Source: Idiomarina aminovorans (GTDB taxonomy: Bacteria; Pseudomonadota; Gammaproteobacteria; Enterobacterales; Alteromonadaceae). Taken from it: DNA of 64,000 bases. Positions 17,184 through 27,157 of this stretch are shown in pieces. The stretch is from NCBI RefSeq assembly GCF_023155095.1, contig NZ_JAKNDA010000002.1, positions 124,001 through 188,000 on the forward strand, in the 5' to 3' direction. The notes under the pieces are model-generated. The model was not told where the DNA came from. It ran no database searches and was given only the letters and a program-made list of their open reading frames with translations. Positions within the stretch are counted from its first letter, which is position 1. Each line of letters begins with the position of its first letter. A program made the translations under genes and the position numbers.

Positions 17184-17438
17184 ATGAAAGACGCACTATT
17201 TTTCAACAATATGCTGACACCGAAGATTATTACCTTCGTATACTGGATTTTACTTTTGGCTGCGGTCATCGGTGGAATCGGCACAATGTTTGCCGGGTTC
17301 GAAGGCTTTACTTTCAGCAGCTTCCTTATTGGAATATTTTATGCTGTAGCTGGTGCAGTGGGTGCCCGAATCTGGTGTGAACTACTGATAGTTCTGTTTA
17401 AAATGAATGAAGCTCTGCAGGACCTTCGGAAGAAATAA
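17184..17438 (+). CDS. Small DUF4282-family membrane protein
   Basis: The 84-residue protein has two hydrophobic helices, at about residues 16-38 and 44-66, and ends in a charged amphipathic tail (NEALQDLRKK). The pattern, including an N-terminal FFNNMLTPKI segment and a GARIWCELLIVLFKMNEAL segment, fits DUF4282, whose function is unknown. A strong AAGGAG ribosome site precedes the ATG. A terminator at 17495 ends it, so it is monocistronic. Confidence 0.85.
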   Translation: MKDALFFNNMLTPKIITFVYWILLLAAVIGGIGTMFAGFEGFTFSSFLIGIFYAVAGAVGARIWCELLIVLFKMNEALQDLRKK

Positions 17439-17494
17439 ATTATAGAAATAAAAAACGAAAACACTTCTTCACGCAACTTTTCTATATGTTGCGC

Positions 17495-17522
17495 GGCCCT
17501 TTAATGGAAGGGCCTTTGTTTT
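17495..17522 (+). terminator. Intrinsic terminator after the DUF4282 gene
   Basis: GGCCCTT (17495-17501) and AAGGGCC (17508-17514) form a perfect 7-base stem with a 6-base loop, followed by TTTGTTTT. Confidence 0.88.
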
Positions 17523-17721
17523 GGGTGTTTCCCTCATGCGAAACCTTTTTGCTATTCTGGATTTAGACATTATTGCTGAGGGCGTGGAAACCGAAGCACA
17601 CCTAAACAAGCTTCAGCAAATGGGATGCTTTTGCTATCAGGGATACTACTTTGCCCGGCCAGAATTAATCAGCTATTGGCTCAATACTGAAACATTTGCT
17701 AACAGAAGCCGACTTCTATAA
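17521..17721 (+). pseudogene. C-terminal remnant of an EAL-domain (c-di-GMP phosphodiesterase) gene
   Basis: A 66-codon frame contains IIAEGVETEAHLNKLQQMG near residue 17, followed by CYQGYYFARPE. In full EAL domains (about 240 residues) these are the last conserved blocks: the AEGVET motif bearing a catalytic-site glutamate and the GC...QGY.F..P tail. The EAL motif, metal-binding residues and all upstream parts are absent. The fragment begins within the T tract of the preceding terminator, with no ribosome site. It is a decayed or truncated gene that cannot form an active enzyme. The remnant lies just upstream of ompR. Confidence 0.82.
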
Positions 17722-17778
17722 AACCACCAGTCGGTGTATCTTTATGGTTAAGGCGTAGCAGCTTGGAAAACAAAACTG

Positions 17779-18504
17779 ATGATGCAGGAAACATTAAAAA
17801 TTTTGGTGGTGGATGACGACGCAAGACTACGCAGCTTGCTGGAACGCTATCTTACAGAGCAAAATATTCAGGTCCGGGTTGCACAAGACTCAGAGCAAAT
17901 GGATCGCTTGTTGAACCGGGAAAACTTTAATCTGCTGGTATTAGACCTGATGCTGCCGGGCGAAGATGGACTGTCTATTTGCAAGCGTTTGCGTAGCCAG
18001 GGCAACAACCTGCCAATTATTATGTTGACCGCCAAAGGCGACGAAGTTGATCGTATTATTGGTCTGGAATTAGGCGCTGATGATTATTTGGCGAAGCCTT
18101 TTAATCCACGCGAGCTGTTAGCCAGGGTCAGAGCCGTATTGCGGCGCCGGGGAGCCGAGGTTCCGGGCGCGCCGTCGCAGGAAGATCAGGAGGTTACCTT
18201 TGGCGAGTTCCGGTTAAACCTGGGAACCCGTGAGATGTTTCGTGACGAGACTCCCATGCCTTTAACCAGTGGCGAGTTCGCGGTACTTAAAGCGTTAGTG
18301 AGCAATGCCCGGCAACCGCTCTCCCGCGACAAGTTAATGCATCTGGCTCGTGGCCGTGACTACAGTGCACTGGAGCGCTCTATTGATGTGCAGGTGTCAC
18401 GGTTACGGCGTATGCTGGAAGTCGATCCCACCAAGCCCCGTTATATACAAACGGTCTGGGGTTTAGGTTATGTATTTGTACCGGACGGTCAACTGAAGTC
18501 CTGA
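17779..18504 (+). CDS. ompR: OmpR response regulator
   Basis: OmpR is the transcription factor of the EnvZ-OmpR osmotic and porin control system. At 241 residues it matches E. coli (239). The receiver domain starts with [18 protein letters not shown]; the phospho-acceptor Asp is in [13 protein letters not shown] near residue 56 and the Lys is in [16 protein letters not shown]. The winged-helix domain ends with [14 protein letters not shown] and [12 protein letters not shown]. The ATG could be at 17779 or the next codon. The stop TGA shares its A with the envZ ATG, so the two genes are coupled. Confidence 0.96.
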   Translation: MMQETLKILVVDDDARLRSLLERYLTEQNIQVRVAQDSEQMDRLLNRENFNLLVLDLMLPGEDGLSICKRLRSQGNNLPIIMLTAKGDEVDRIIGLELGADDYLAKPFNPRELLARVRAVLRRRGAEVPGAPSQEDQEVTFGEFRLNLGTREMFRDETPMPLTSGEFAVLKALVSNARQPLSRDKLMHLARGRDYSALERSIDVQVSRLRRMLEVDPTKPRYIQTVWGLGYVFVPDGQLKS

Positions 18505-19814
18505 TGAAACTCTTTCCTAAGTCAGCATTTGCCCGCACGGTTGCGCTGCTGGCTTTAGTTTTGCTTATTAATCAGTTGATTTCTTACGTGATGGTCAGTA
18601 ATTACGTTGTCAAACCTTCCATTGAGCAAATTAATGAACTGGTGGCTAAACATATCCGCACCATGTTTATCCCCCGTCAGCATCTTGCCGGAACTGAGCC
18701 GGAGTTAATGTCCCATTACGCCGAGGCTACCGGCATTGAGGTGTTCAACGATGCTGAAGCGGCGCAGCAAGGGCTGGGTAATTCGACGTATTATGGTTAT
18801 TTGTCGGACGACATGAGCGACATGCTGGGCGGCGAATCAAAGGTACGAATTGCGCAGGGACAAGCGTTTTACTTGTGGGTTAAAACACCCCGGGCACCGA
18901 ATTTTTGGATACGGGTGCCGTTGGAAAGTATGCAGCAAGGTCAGTTTTCGCCATTAGTGTTGTACCTGGTACTGATTGGGCTTTTGAGTGTTCTTGGCGG
19001 AATGCTATTTGCTAATTGGCTGAACCGTCCATTAAAAGCGCTGGAAGAGTCCGCTCGTCGGGTAGGGCGGGGCGAGTTTCCTGAGCAACTGGCTGAAAAA
19101 GGCGCAAGTGAAATCATGGCTGTAACCCGAGCGTTTAACCAAATGTCGCGTGGTATCCGAGAACTGGAAAATGACCGTAACCTTTTGATGGCCGGGGTTT
19201 CTCATGACTTGAGAACACCGTTGACCCGTATTCGTCTGGCCGCTGAAATGATGCCTCAGGAAGATGAATCCCTGGCACAGGGTATTGTCGAAGACATTGA
19301 TGATATGAACGATATCATCGATCAGTTTATTGATTATGTTCGCCTCGACCAACAAGAGCACAGTAGTAGAGAGTCGCTGAATGAGTTGATTGAACAAACG
19401 GTAGCGAATGTGCCGGATAACTGGACGAAGCAGTTCGATTTAGAGTTAGGTTTGTTGCCGAGAGTTTGGTTGCGGCCGTTATCAATGAAGCGGGTACTCA
19501 TTAATTTGTTGGAAAATGCCGAGCGTTATGGCAAGCACCGGGTTGTGATCAGTTCAGGGCACGATAAAAAACAAAAGCGGGTCTGGTTCCGGGTCGCCGA
19601 TGACGGGCCGGGTATTCCCGAAAAGCAGCAGGAAAATTTATTTGAGCCTTTTACTCAGGGTGATAAAGCGCGTGGTGGCGTAGGCTCCGGACTCGGGTTA
19701 GCGATTATTAAGCGTATTGTTGACCGCCACGATGGCAACATCAAACTGCAAAACCGCCCGCAAGGCGGCTTATGCGTCAGAATAGAGTTGCCGCTGTATC
19801 AGCAGCGGCAATAA
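18504..19814 (+). CDS. envZ: EnvZ sensor histidine kinase
   Basis: EnvZ phosphorylates and dephosphorylates OmpR in response to osmolarity. The 436-residue protein has a membrane helix near residues 12-32, a periplasmic domain (about 33-150), a second helix near 151-173 and a HAMP domain that includes [21 protein letters not shown]. The dimerisation domain [21 protein letters not shown] carries the phospho-His near residue 234. The ATPase domain carries [19 protein letters not shown] and [12 protein letters not shown]. It starts at the ompR stop. Confidence 0.95.
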   Translation: MKLFPKSAFARTVALLALVLLINQLISYVMVSNYVVKPSIEQINELVAKHIRTMFIPRQHLAGTEPELMSHYAEATGIEVFNDAEAAQQGLGNSTYYGYLSDDMSDMLGGESKVRIAQGQAFYLWVKTPRAPNFWIRVPLESMQQGQFSPLVLYLVLIGLLSVLGGMLFANWLNRPLKALEESARRVGRGEFPEQLAEKGASEIMAVTRAFNQMSRGIRELENDRNLLMAGVSHDLRTPLTRIRLAAEMMPQEDESLAQGIVEDIDDMNDIIDQFIDYVRLDQQEHSSRESLNELIEQTVANVPDNWTKQFDLELGLLPRVWLRPLSMKRVLINLLENAERYGKHRVVISSGHDKKQKRVWFRVADDGPGIPEKQQENLFEPFTQGDKARGGVGSGLGLAIIKRIVDRHDGNIKLQNRPQGGLCVRIELPLYQQRQ

Positions 19815-19820
19815 TTTAAC

Positions 19821-21239
19821 TTACTGCAGCAAACGATTAATACCGTTAAGCGCCGCTACGCGGTAGGCTTCGGCCATGGTCGGATAGTTAAACGTGGTAT
19901 TAACGAAGTAGTCGATGGTGTTACCACCGTTCTTCTGCTCCATAATGGCCTGACCAATGTGTATGATTTCGGAAGCGCGCTCACCGAAGCAATGAAGGCC
20001 CAGCAGTTCGCGGGTTTCACGATGAAATAACAGTTTTAGACAACCGACATCAGCGCCTGATATTTGCGCACGGGCAAGGTGTTTGAACTGAGCGCGACCG
20101 ACTTCATAAGGCACTTTCATTTCGGTCAGTTCTTCTTCGGTTTTACCGACTGAGCTAATTTCCGGAATGGTATAAATGCCGGTGGGGATATCACTGATTA
20201 ACTCTTCGTCACAGCTGCCGTTAATAATCGCGGTAGCGCATATACGGCCTTGATCGTAAGCGGCACTGGCTAAACTGGGGTAACCGATAATGTCGCCTAC
20301 GGCGTATATGTTATCGACTGCGGTTTTATAGTTTTCATCGACTTCCAGTTGTCCGCGGTAGTTTGGCTCCAGTCCGACAGCTTCGCAGTCAAGTTCTTCA
20401 ACGTTGCCCGAGCGACCGTTAGCAAATAGCATACAGTCAGCGGTCATGGTTTTACCGGACTTGGTTTTCATAACCACTTTGTCTTCGTAGCCGGTAATGC
20501 TCTCATACTCTTCGTTATGGCGAATAACGACACCGCTGTTGCGTAAGTGATAACTCAGCGCATCGGAAATCTCTGCATCAAGGAACGACAACAACCGTTC
20601 GCGTTGATTAACCAAGTCGACTTTTACGCCCATACCGCGGAATATACTGGCATATTCGCTGCCAACGACACCGGCACCATAAATCAAAATAGTTTTCGGT
20701 TCGTGAGACAACGACAAAACTTTGTCGGAGTCGTAAATTCGGGGGTGCAAAAAGTCGACATCTTTTGGGTTATAAGGCCGTGACCCGGTGGCAAGGACCA
20801 CGTGCTTTGTTATCAAATCATCGACAGAGCCATCCAGCTTAGTCACCCGAATTCGGTTTTTATCTAAAAATGAGGCACTGCCGTATAACACCGTCACACC
20901 ATTGCGATCATAAAACGAACTGCGCAGTTTCACTTGCTTACGAATAACCGACTCGGCGTAATGCAGTATGTGGCTGAACGTAATGCCGCTTTGCCAGCCC
21001 GGCCCGGAAAATAACGGGTTATTATTGTATTCAATTAAACGGCTAACCGAATGTCGTAAAGCTTTAGAAGGGATGGTACCCCAGTGAGTGCAACCGCCGC
21101 CCGGGGCTTTGTGCTTTTCTACTATGGCTACGTTATAACCATTTTTGGCCAACTGCATGGCAGCGCCTTCGCCGCCGGGACCAGTACCAATGATAACCAC
21201 ATCGTATTCAGTTTCGGTTTCAGGCTGTATTGCAGTCAT
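19821..21239 (-). CDS. sthA: Soluble pyridine nucleotide transhydrogenase
   Basis: SthA reversibly transfers hydride between NADPH and NAD+, mainly reoxidising excess NADPH. At 472 residues it closely follows E. coli SthA (466). The FAD-binding motif [14 protein letters not shown] is near residue 17, the NAD-binding motif [17 protein letters not shown] is near residue 183, and the C-terminal dimer region is [20 protein letters not shown]. The position that holds a redox disulfide in related reductases reads [16 protein letters not shown], lacking the second cysteine, as is normal for SthA. It is convergent with envZ, with a 6-base gap, and divergent from nudE. Confidence 0.96.
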   Translation of the reverse strand: MTAIQPETETEYDVVIIGTGPGGEGAAMQLAKNGYNVAIVEKHKAPGGGCTHWGTIPSKALRHSVSRLIEYNNNPLFSGPGWQSGITFSHILHYAESVIRKQVKLRSSFYDRNGVTVLYGSASFLDKNRIRVTKLDGSVDDLITKHVVLATGSRPYNPKDVDFLHPRIYDSDKVLSLSHEPKTILIYGAGVVGSEYASIFRGMGVKVDLVNQRERLLSFLDAEISDALSYHLRNSGVVIRHNEEYESITGYEDKVVMKTKSGKTMTADCMLFANGRSGNVEELDCEAVGLEPNYRGQLEVDENYKTAVDNIYAVGDIIGYPSLASAAYDQGRICATAIINGSCDEELISDIPTGIYTIPEISSVGKTEEELTEMKVPYEVGRAQFKHLARAQISGADVGCLKLLFHRETRELLGLHCFGERASEIIHIGQAIMEQKNGGNTIDYFVNTTFNYPTMAEAYRVAALNGINRLLQ

Positions 21240-21366
21240 ATTGTTCGCTTCACTACGGGGGGACAGGCTTCAAATAATAGCACTGTATAAGAAAAGCGTA
21301 AATTGACACTGTTTTCTGTGCGCAGAGTCGTTATAGTAAAGAGAGATAATGACTTGGATCTGTTGT

Positions 21367-21924
21367 ATGAGTAAAGAAAAACAAGCCCCGCAAATTTTAT
21401 CCCGCCGCGTTGTCGCGCAAAGCCGCCTAATGCGTGTCGAAGCGGTCGACCTCAAGTTCAGTAATGGGGAGCAGCGCCAGTTTGAGCGTATGAAAGGCAG
21501 TGGTCGCGGCGCAGTGATGATTGTCCCGTGTATGGATGATGACACTTTATTACTGATTCGCGAGTATGCAGCGGGTCTGCACGATTATCAGTTGGGCTTT
21601 CCCAAAGGGCTTATCGATCAGGGCGAAACCCCGGAACAAGCGGCTCAGCGAGAGCTGAAAGAAGAAGTTGGGTACGGTAGTCACGAACTTGAGTTTTTAA
21701 TGGAATTGAGCTTAGCGCCTCAGTTTTTTTCAGCCAAAATGAGCGTGTTCGTTGCTCGCGATTTATACCCCGAGAGTTTGCCGGGCGATGAGCCCGAGCC
21801 GCTGGAAAAAGTCACCTGGTCTATCGGCGATATTGATAACTTGCTGGCTCAGCCGGACTTTTCCGAAGCCCGGAGTGTCGCCGCGTTGTTAATGTTTTTA
21901 CGCAATCAGGCCGGGGAGCGGTAG
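21367..21924 (+). CDS. nudE: ADP compounds hydrolase NudE
   Basis: NudE is a Nudix hydrolase acting on ADP-ribose, NADH, Ap3A and similar compounds. The Nudix box lies at about residues 82-104 and reads GLIDQGETPEQAAQRELKEE with the following VG. The extension LAPQFFSAKMSVFVARDLYPESL and GDEPEPLEKV matches E. coli NudE. I chose the ATG at 21367 (MSKEKQ), which aligns with E. coli; upstream in-frame codons to 21349 are less likely. Length is 185 residues. It overlaps cysQ by one base. Confidence 0.93.
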   Translation: MSKEKQAPQILSRRVVAQSRLMRVEAVDLKFSNGEQRQFERMKGSGRGAVMIVPCMDDDTLLLIREYAAGLHDYQLGFPKGLIDQGETPEQAAQRELKEEVGYGSHELEFLMELSLAPQFFSAKMSVFVARDLYPESLPGDEPEPLEKVTWSIGDIDNLLAQPDFSEARSVAALLMFLRNQAGER

Positions 21925-22748
21925 TGGCAGCAAACATGCTGGAGCGACTCAAAGACATTGCGATAGAAGCCGGTGGTGTCGTTCTGTCGATGTATGAACG
22001 GCGCGACTACAGTACCTCAGAAAAAACCGATGACTCACCGGTAACCACTGCTGACCTTGTCGCCAGCGAACTGATTGAAGACCGTCTGAAGCAATCGTTT
22101 CCGGGCATTCCAGTTATTTCTGAAGAAAGCGAGCACCAGAACTATAACGAGCGTCGTCAGTGGAATGCTTACTTCATTATTGACCCGATAGACGGTACTC
22201 AGGAGTTTATTGCCCGTTCCGGCGACTTTGCCGTCAATATTGCTTATGTGGAAAACAATGAACCGGTTATTGGCGTTATTTTCTGGCCGGTCGGTGAAAC
22301 CTTGTATTACGCCGAAAAAGGCGCGGGTGCATTCAAGCAGGATGCACTGGAGCACCAATCTATTCAGGTGCACAAATTTAATGATCCGCAAACCGATCCT
22401 ATCACCATCGCAATCAGCCGGCAGCAGGCAAGAGAGCCCGTGTTTAATAGGTTACAGACAAAACGTGAAATTCAGGCGCTGCCCACCGGGAGTTGTTCAT
22501 TAAAAGCCTGTTTTATCGCCGAAGGCAAAGCCGACTGCTTTTTACGGCTGGGGCCAACGGGGGAGTGGGATACGGCGGCTTGTCAGGTCATTGTCGGAGA
22601 AGCCGGCGGGCGTATTGTGAATGAAAACTTCGAGCCCATTACCTACAACCTTACCGTTAGCTTGTTAAACCCCAACTTTTTGGTTCTGGGTGACCAAAGT
22701 GTTCCCTGGAACGAGATATTTATTGCCCGTCAGCCCCGTTTCCGGTAA
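21924..22748 (+). CDS. cysQ: 3'(2'),5'-bisphosphate nucleotidase CysQ
   Basis: CysQ removes the 3' phosphate from PAP, a by-product of sulfate assimilation. It belongs to the lithium-sensitive inositol monophosphatase fold. Metal-binding motifs are visible: PVISEESE near residue 60, IDPIDGTQEF near residue 80 and GEWDTAACQVIV near residue 213. The start is a GTG that shares a base with the nudE stop and has GGGGAG six bases upstream, so the GTG is well supported. At 274 residues it is longer than E. coli CysQ (246). It overlaps yheU at its 3' end by 29 bases on opposite strands. Confidence 0.94.
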   Translation: MAANMLERLKDIAIEAGGVVLSMYERRDYSTSEKTDDSPVTTADLVASELIEDRLKQSFPGIPVISEESEHQNYNERRQWNAYFIIDPIDGTQEFIARSGDFAVNIAYVENNEPVIGVIFWPVGETLYYAEKGAGAFKQDALEHQSIQVHKFNDPQTDPITIAISRQQAREPVFNRLQTKREIQALPTGSCSLKACFIAEGKADCFLRLGPTGEWDTAACQVIVGEAGGRIVNENFEPITYNLTVSLLNPNFLVLGDQSVPWNEIFIARQPRFR

Positions 22749-22956
22749 CGCTGTCTTTGTCGACAACATCAACGCTCTCGTGCAATTCAGAGTAGACAAT
22801 TACGGCAGCGCCGGATTTCAGCTGTTGCTTTAACTGCTCGACTTTTGTATCGAAGTTCAGCTCTTGACTGCCGTAATCGGTTCCTTCTCGCAGTACAATG
22901 GACTCCAGTAAATTGTCCAACGTTTCCTGATCAACTTCCTGCCACGGAATAATCAT
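22720..22956 (-). CDS. yheU: YheU family protein (UPF0270)
   Basis: The 78-residue protein begins MIIPWQEVDQETLDNLLES and has REGTDYG near residue 23, the conserved core of YheU/UPF0270 proteins, whose function is unknown. It is slightly longer than E. coli YheU (72), with a tail that overlaps the convergent cysQ gene by 29 bases. Its start overlaps the yheS stop by 4 bases (ATGA), indicating one operon. Confidence 0.9.
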   Translation of the reverse strand: MIIPWQEVDQETLDNLLESIVLREGTDYGSQELNFDTKVEQLKQQLKSGAAVIVYSELHESVDVVDKDSVTGNGADGQ

Positions 22957-24878
22957 TTGTCCTCCGTTTGCTGTAACTTTTCCGTTAATTCTTCGAGTTC
23001 CTCTTCTGCCGTCATCCAGAGGTTTTCCTGATGTTGCAGGTCTTTTTGTGCCTGCGTCTGTTGGTCCAGCAACTTCTGCAACCTGGCTTTGTTAGCCTCG
23101 TCGTACAAACTGCCGTCACTCAGCTGCTGGTGAAGCTCAGCTAATTTCAGCTCCAGCGTGTGAATGCTATTCTCTGCTTTTTCTATTTGCTGACGCAGTG
23201 GTTTGGTTTTTTGTCGCGCTTCGGCTTCCAGCCTTTTTTGTTGTTTGCGATCGTCGCGTTGCTTCCCGGCCGATGACTCGCTACTTTTTTCGCTGCGTTT
23301 GTCGTTAGCGGCCTGTTGTTGCAGCCAGTCATGATAAGCATCTAAATCGCCGTCGAAAGTTTCTGCTTTGCGGTTGGCTACCAGACAAAATTCATCAACG
23401 GTAGTGCGCAGTAAATGGCGATCGTGCGAGACCACAATTAACGCGCCTTCGTATTCCTGCAAAGCAGCGACCAGAGCATCACGTAAGCCAAGATCCAGAT
23501 GGTTGGTGGGCTCATCCAGTAACAACAGATTCGGGCGTTGATAAATAATAAGGGCTAATGCCAGCCTTGCTTTTTCACCACCGGACATAGGCTCAACCGA
23601 GCGCGTTGCCTGATCACCGGAAAAACCAAAGCCGCCCAAAAAGTCGCGCAGCTTTTGCTCACTGGCCTGGTTATCCATGCGTTGTAAATGCAACAGGGCA
23701 GAAGCTGACAAGTCCAGCGTTTCCAGCTGATGCTGAGCAAAATAGCCAATGCTCAGCCCCGGGTTAACCAACCTTTCCCCGGCCATAGGCTCTAGCTCAC
23801 CGGCCAGCAGTTTAATCAGGGTCGATTTACCGGCGCCGTTTCGGCCAAGTAGCCCCAGTCGGGTACCAGGTACCAGGTTCAGTTTAATGTGCTCCAGAAT
23901 GGTGGTGTCGCCATAACCCGCTTTGGCATCGCGCAGAGTGAGTAGCGGGTTGGGCAGTTTATCCGGCGTTAAAAAATGAAAGTCGATACCACTTTCAGCC
24001 CGAAGCGGTGCTTGACTGGGTAACTTCTCAATAGCTTTTAAGCGGCTTTGTGCCTGTTTGGCTTTGCTGGCTTTATAACGGAAGCGGTCAACGTAGGCCT
24101 GCAAGTGCTGGCGCATCACTTGTGACTTTTCATATTCGCTTTGCTGCTGTGCTATGTGTTCGGCACGCTGGTGCTCAAACTGGGAATAGTTACCGCGGTA
24201 GCTGTTCAGTTTTTTATGTTCAATATGAATAATATCGGTGGTAACAGAGTCGAGAAAATCACGGTCGTGTGAAATGAGCAGCAGGGTTCCGTCATATTGT
24301 TTGAGCCAGCTCTCCAGCCAGAAAATGGCATCAACGTCCAAATGGTTGGTGGGCTCATCCAACAGCATTAAATCGGCGCGGGCTATCAACACTTGTGCCA
24401 GGTTAAGACGCATGCGCCAGCCTCCGGAAAACGCTTTTACCGGCTGTTGCAGTTGCTCTTGAGTAAAACCAAGACCGGCCATGAGACTGGCGGTTCTGGG
24501 TTGAATGTCGTAGGCTCCGATGCCTGCAAGTTTGTCATGGCAATTGGCAATGGCTTCACCGTTATTGTCAGCTTCCGCCTGGGTCAATTGTGTTTCTAAC
24601 TGACGAAACTCGGTATCACCGTCCATGACGTAATCAATGGCGGCCTTGTCTAACGCTGGCGTGTCTTGTGCCACGCTGGCTATGTGCCAGTTGGCGGGCA
24701 GATGAATATTGCCGCCGTCAGCACTGAGCTCGCCTCTTAATAAGGCAAACAGAGAGGACTTTCCACAGCCATTGCGGCCGACCAGGCCAACACGGTGTCC
24801 CGGGAAAACGTGTAAGTCGCTGTCTTCAAATAAAACATCACCGCCACGCAATAAGGTGATAGCTTCAGCACGGATCAT
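22953..24878 (-). CDS. yheS: ABC-F family ATPase YheS
   Basis: YheS is a soluble ABC-F protein with two ATPase domains and no membrane part. ABC-F proteins act on the ribosome; E. coli YheS has been linked to relieving translational problems. The 641-residue sequence has Walker A motifs GRNGCGKSS near residue 34 and GRNGAGKST near residue 347, signatures SGGWRMRLNLAQ and SGGEKARLALAL, and two LLDEPTNHLD Walker B motifs. The linker between domains is the basic, Gln-rich helical region around residues 230-290. A C-terminal coiled coil covers about residues 540-640. It is cotranscribed with yheU. Confidence 0.95.
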   Translation of the reverse strand: MIRAEAITLLRGGDVLFEDSDLHVFPGHRVGLVGRNGCGKSSLFALLRGELSADGGNIHLPANWHIASVAQDTPALDKAAIDYVMDGDTEFRQLETQLTQAEADNNGEAIANCHDKLAGIGAYDIQPRTASLMAGLGFTQEQLQQPVKAFSGGWRMRLNLAQVLIARADLMLLDEPTNHLDVDAIFWLESWLKQYDGTLLLISHDRDFLDSVTTDIIHIEHKKLNSYRGNYSQFEHQRAEHIAQQQSEYEKSQVMRQHLQAYVDRFRYKASKAKQAQSRLKAIEKLPSQAPLRAESGIDFHFLTPDKLPNPLLTLRDAKAGYGDTTILEHIKLNLVPGTRLGLLGRNGAGKSTLIKLLAGELEPMAGERLVNPGLSIGYFAQHQLETLDLSASALLHLQRMDNQASEQKLRDFLGGFGFSGDQATRSVEPMSGGEKARLALALIIYQRPNLLLLDEPTNHLDLGLRDALVAALQEYEGALIVVSHDRHLLRTTVDEFCLVANRKAETFDGDLDAYHDWLQQQAANDKRSEKSSESSAGKQRDDRKQQKRLEAEARQKTKPLRQQIEKAENSIHTLELKLAELHQQLSDGSLYDEANKARLQKLLDQQTQAQKDLQHQENLWMTAEEELEELTEKLQQTEDK

Positions 24879-24959
24879 AAACTACTCTTCATTTTGTGCA
24901 GCTGTTCAGCTGCGGTATCATAGAACTGTTCTGCTCACAATTCTAACACAGGAGCTGTT

Positions 24960-25163
24960 GTGGCTAGAGAAAAGAAACGATTTATTGCCGGGGCTGTTTG
25001 CCCTAAATGCGATGCCATGGATACGCTCATGCTGTTTGTCGAAAACGATACCGAACAAGTTGAGTGTGTGCAATGTAAGCACCGGTTCAGTGAGCCCAAA
25101 GAGCAAGGTGGTGGCAGCCAGCGTCAGTTTGACCAGGTCATTGGTGTGTTTAAACCAGACTAA
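24960..25163 (+). CDS. yheV: YheV family putative zinc-ribbon protein
   Basis: This 67-residue protein has two cysteine pairs, CPKC near residue 18 and CVQC near residue 45, suggesting a zinc ribbon. It begins MAREKKRFIAGAVCPKC, as in the YheV / DUF2387 family. The function is unknown. The start is GTG with AGGAG seven bases upstream. It is divergent from yheS and lies 22 bases upstream of nnr in the same direction, so it could be cotranscribed. Confidence 0.92.
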   Translation: MAREKKRFIAGAVCPKCDAMDTLMLFVENDTEQVECVQCKHRFSEPKEQGGGSQRQFDQVIGVFKPD

Positions 25164-25185
25164 GCCAACTATTCAGGAAGCCATT

Positions 25186-26706
25186 ATGACAAATACCGAT
25201 AACAACCAGTTTAGCCATTGCCTCTATCGCGTAGAGCAAGTGCAGCAAGGTGAAAAAAAAGCCGCTGAAGCCTGTTCAATAAGCATGACACAGTTAATGA
25301 CGGCTGCCGGCAAAGCTGTTTTCCGACAATTAAAGCAGCATTTTCCGGCTCCCGCACGCATTGCCGTGTGTTGCGGTGAAGGCAACAACGGCGGTGACGG
25401 TTATATTGTCGCGCGGCTGGCTCAGGAAGCCGGTTATCAGGTACAGGTGTTTGCCTTAAAGCCAGATACTGAATTGCTAAAGCCGATAGAATCCGATGCG
25501 CACCGGGCTCGCTCAGCCTGGCGGGCGCAGGGTGGAAGCGAAAGAAGCTTAGCTGACTGCGCGCCGGAGCACTTTGATGTCGTGGTTGATGCGCTATTCG
25601 GTGTTGGATTGAATCGGGCGCTTGAGGGTGAGCCGGTTACCTGGGTGCAGCGCGTTAATGGCAGTACCACACCGGTGATTTCAATTGATGTACCCTCGGG
25701 GCTGAATGCGGATAACGGCCATGTCCCCGGAGCGGCTGTGCGTGCTCATCTGACCGTCACGCTGGTGGCACTAAAACGCGGTTTGTTGACCGGTAAAGCG
25801 CAAGATCACACCGGTGAGCTGGTGTTAGAAGATTTAGGCATTGGCAAGCGCTTTCAGCAGCAAAATGACGCCGACTGGTTTCGGCTGGACGCGGGCGCAC
25901 CCGGCGACTGGCTGCCTGCCCGGGAGCGCTGCACTCACAAAGGTGAGCAAGGGCATGTGTTGATTGTTGGCGGGCAACCAGGCATGTCGGGGGCGGTAAT
26001 ACTGGCTATGCAATCGGCGTTGCGCGCAGGCGCCGGTAAAGTTTCAGTGGCCTGCCACCCCGATGTGCAAGCTACTGTTGCAGCAGCGCAGCCAGAAGCA
26101 ATGGTGCATGGCATTGGTGACGTAGAGGCGCTGCAGCCTCTGTTGAGCCAGGCCTCAGTCGTTGCGCTGGGGCCGGGGTTGGGCCAGAGCGACTGGAGTC
26201 AGAATGTTTTTTCAAAGGTGATGAAAACCGACATATTGAAAGTCATTGATGCGGATGGACTGAATTTACTGGCCAGTAACCCCACCAAGTCGCAAAAACT
26301 ATTGCTGACGCCGCACCCCGGAGAAGCCGCCAGATTATTGCAAACCACCACCGATGACATTGCGGCAGACCGTTTCGCGGCAACAACACAGCTGCGTGAA
26401 AAATACGGTGCTCAGGTGTTGCTGAAAGGGGCCGGTTCACTGCTGGTGACAGACAGTGGTAACTGCCTGATTGACAGAGGATCCCCGGCAATGGCGTCAG
26501 GCGGAATGGGGGATCTCCTGACTGGGCTTATCAGTGGTTTAGTGGCACAAAGAATGGCTCCGGCGCAAGCATTAATCGCCGGCACGTTATGGCATGCCAT
26601 GGCGGGCGAAGCGGCAGGAAAAAACGGCGAGCGGGGAACCATAGCCTCGGATTTGTTGCCTTATATACGGCGTTTGGTCAATGGATATGGAAGGGACGAT
26701 GACTGA
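25186..26706 (+). CDS. nnr: Bifunctional NAD(P)H-hydrate repair enzyme
   Basis: Nnr repairs damaged hydrated NAD(P)H: the N-terminal YjeF domain epimerises and the C-terminal domain dehydrates with ADP. The epimerase domain shows GNNGGDGYIVARLA near residue 66 and SIDVPSGLNADNG near residue 165. The dehydratase domain has THKGEQGHVLIVGG near residue 246 and the nucleotide-binding SGGMGDLLTGLISGL near residue 438. I place the start at the ATG at 25186, with AGGAAG nine bases upstream, giving 506 residues, the usual length. It overlaps tsaE by 8 bases. Confidence 0.95.
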   Translation: MTNTDNNQFSHCLYRVEQVQQGEKKAAEACSISMTQLMTAAGKAVFRQLKQHFPAPARIAVCCGEGNNGGDGYIVARLAQEAGYQVQVFALKPDTELLKPIESDAHRARSAWRAQGGSERSLADCAPEHFDVVVDALFGVGLNRALEGEPVTWVQRVNGSTTPVISIDVPSGLNADNGHVPGAAVRAHLTVTLVALKRGLLTGKAQDHTGELVLEDLGIGKRFQQQNDADWFRLDAGAPGDWLPARERCTHKGEQGHVLIVGGQPGMSGAVILAMQSALRAGAGKVSVACHPDVQATVAAAQPEAMVHGIGDVEALQPLLSQASVVALGPGLGQSDWSQNVFSKVMKTDILKVIDADGLNLLASNPTKSQKLLLTPHPGEAARLLQTTTDDIAADRFAATTQLREKYGAQVLLKGAGSLLVTDSGNCLIDRGSPAMASGGMGDLLTGLISGLVAQRMAPAQALIAGTLWHAMAGEAAGKNGERGTIASDLLPYIRRLVNGYGRDDD

Positions 26707-27157
26707 GGTATATAAATGTGAGTTAGCCGATGAAGAGCAAACGCTGGCGCTTGCGAAGAAATTTTCAAGCGTTTTACGAGCGCCGTTGGTGGTCTACCTG
26801 AAAGGTGAACTGGGTGCAGGAAAAACCGCGTTTTGCCGCGGTGTTATTCAGTCTTTAGGCCATGAGGGTGCGGTTAAAAGCCCGACTTATACTTTGGTAG
26901 AGCCTTATCAGTTGCAGGGGTGGCGCATTCACCACTTTGATTTGTACCGGCTGGCCGACCCGGAAGAACTTGAATACATGGGAATTCGGGATTATTTTGC
27001 CGAGGATACGCTAAATTTTATAGAATGGCCCGACAAAGGCTTTGGCTGGCTGCCCGGGGCGGACATCGAGGTCCAAATCGAGTATGCTGGCAATGGACGT
27101 AAAATGACGTTCAGTGCGCGAACTGAAGCCGGGAAAAAAATAATTAGAACCTTATGA
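26699..27157 (+). CDS. tsaE: tRNA t6A synthesis ATPase TsaE
   Basis: TsaE is the ATPase that works with TsaB and TsaD to make N6-threonylcarbamoyladenosine at position 37 of ANN-decoding tRNAs. The Walker A motif GELGAGKTAFCRG is near residue 36, and SPTYTLVEPY and HHFDLYRL follow as in the family. The start is the ATG at 26699, within the last codons of nnr, with GGAAGGGA just upstream. Length is 152 residues (E. coli 153). The nnr-tsaE-amidase-mutL-miaA order is conserved in many gammaproteobacteria. Confidence 0.95.
   Translation: MTEVYKCELADEEQTLALAKKFSSVLRAPLVVYLKGELGAGKTAFCRGVIQSLGHEGAVKSPTYTLVEPYQLQGWRIHHFDLYRLADPEELEYMGIRDYFAEDTLNFIEWPDKGFGWLPGADIEVQIEYAGNGRKMTFSARTEAGKKIIRTL

Noticed and set aside
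24709..25185. A long N-terminal extension of nnr
   Set aside because: The frame is open upstream, but it overlaps yheV and the divergent yheS start, has no family match, and nnr has a good ATG with a ribosome site at 25186.
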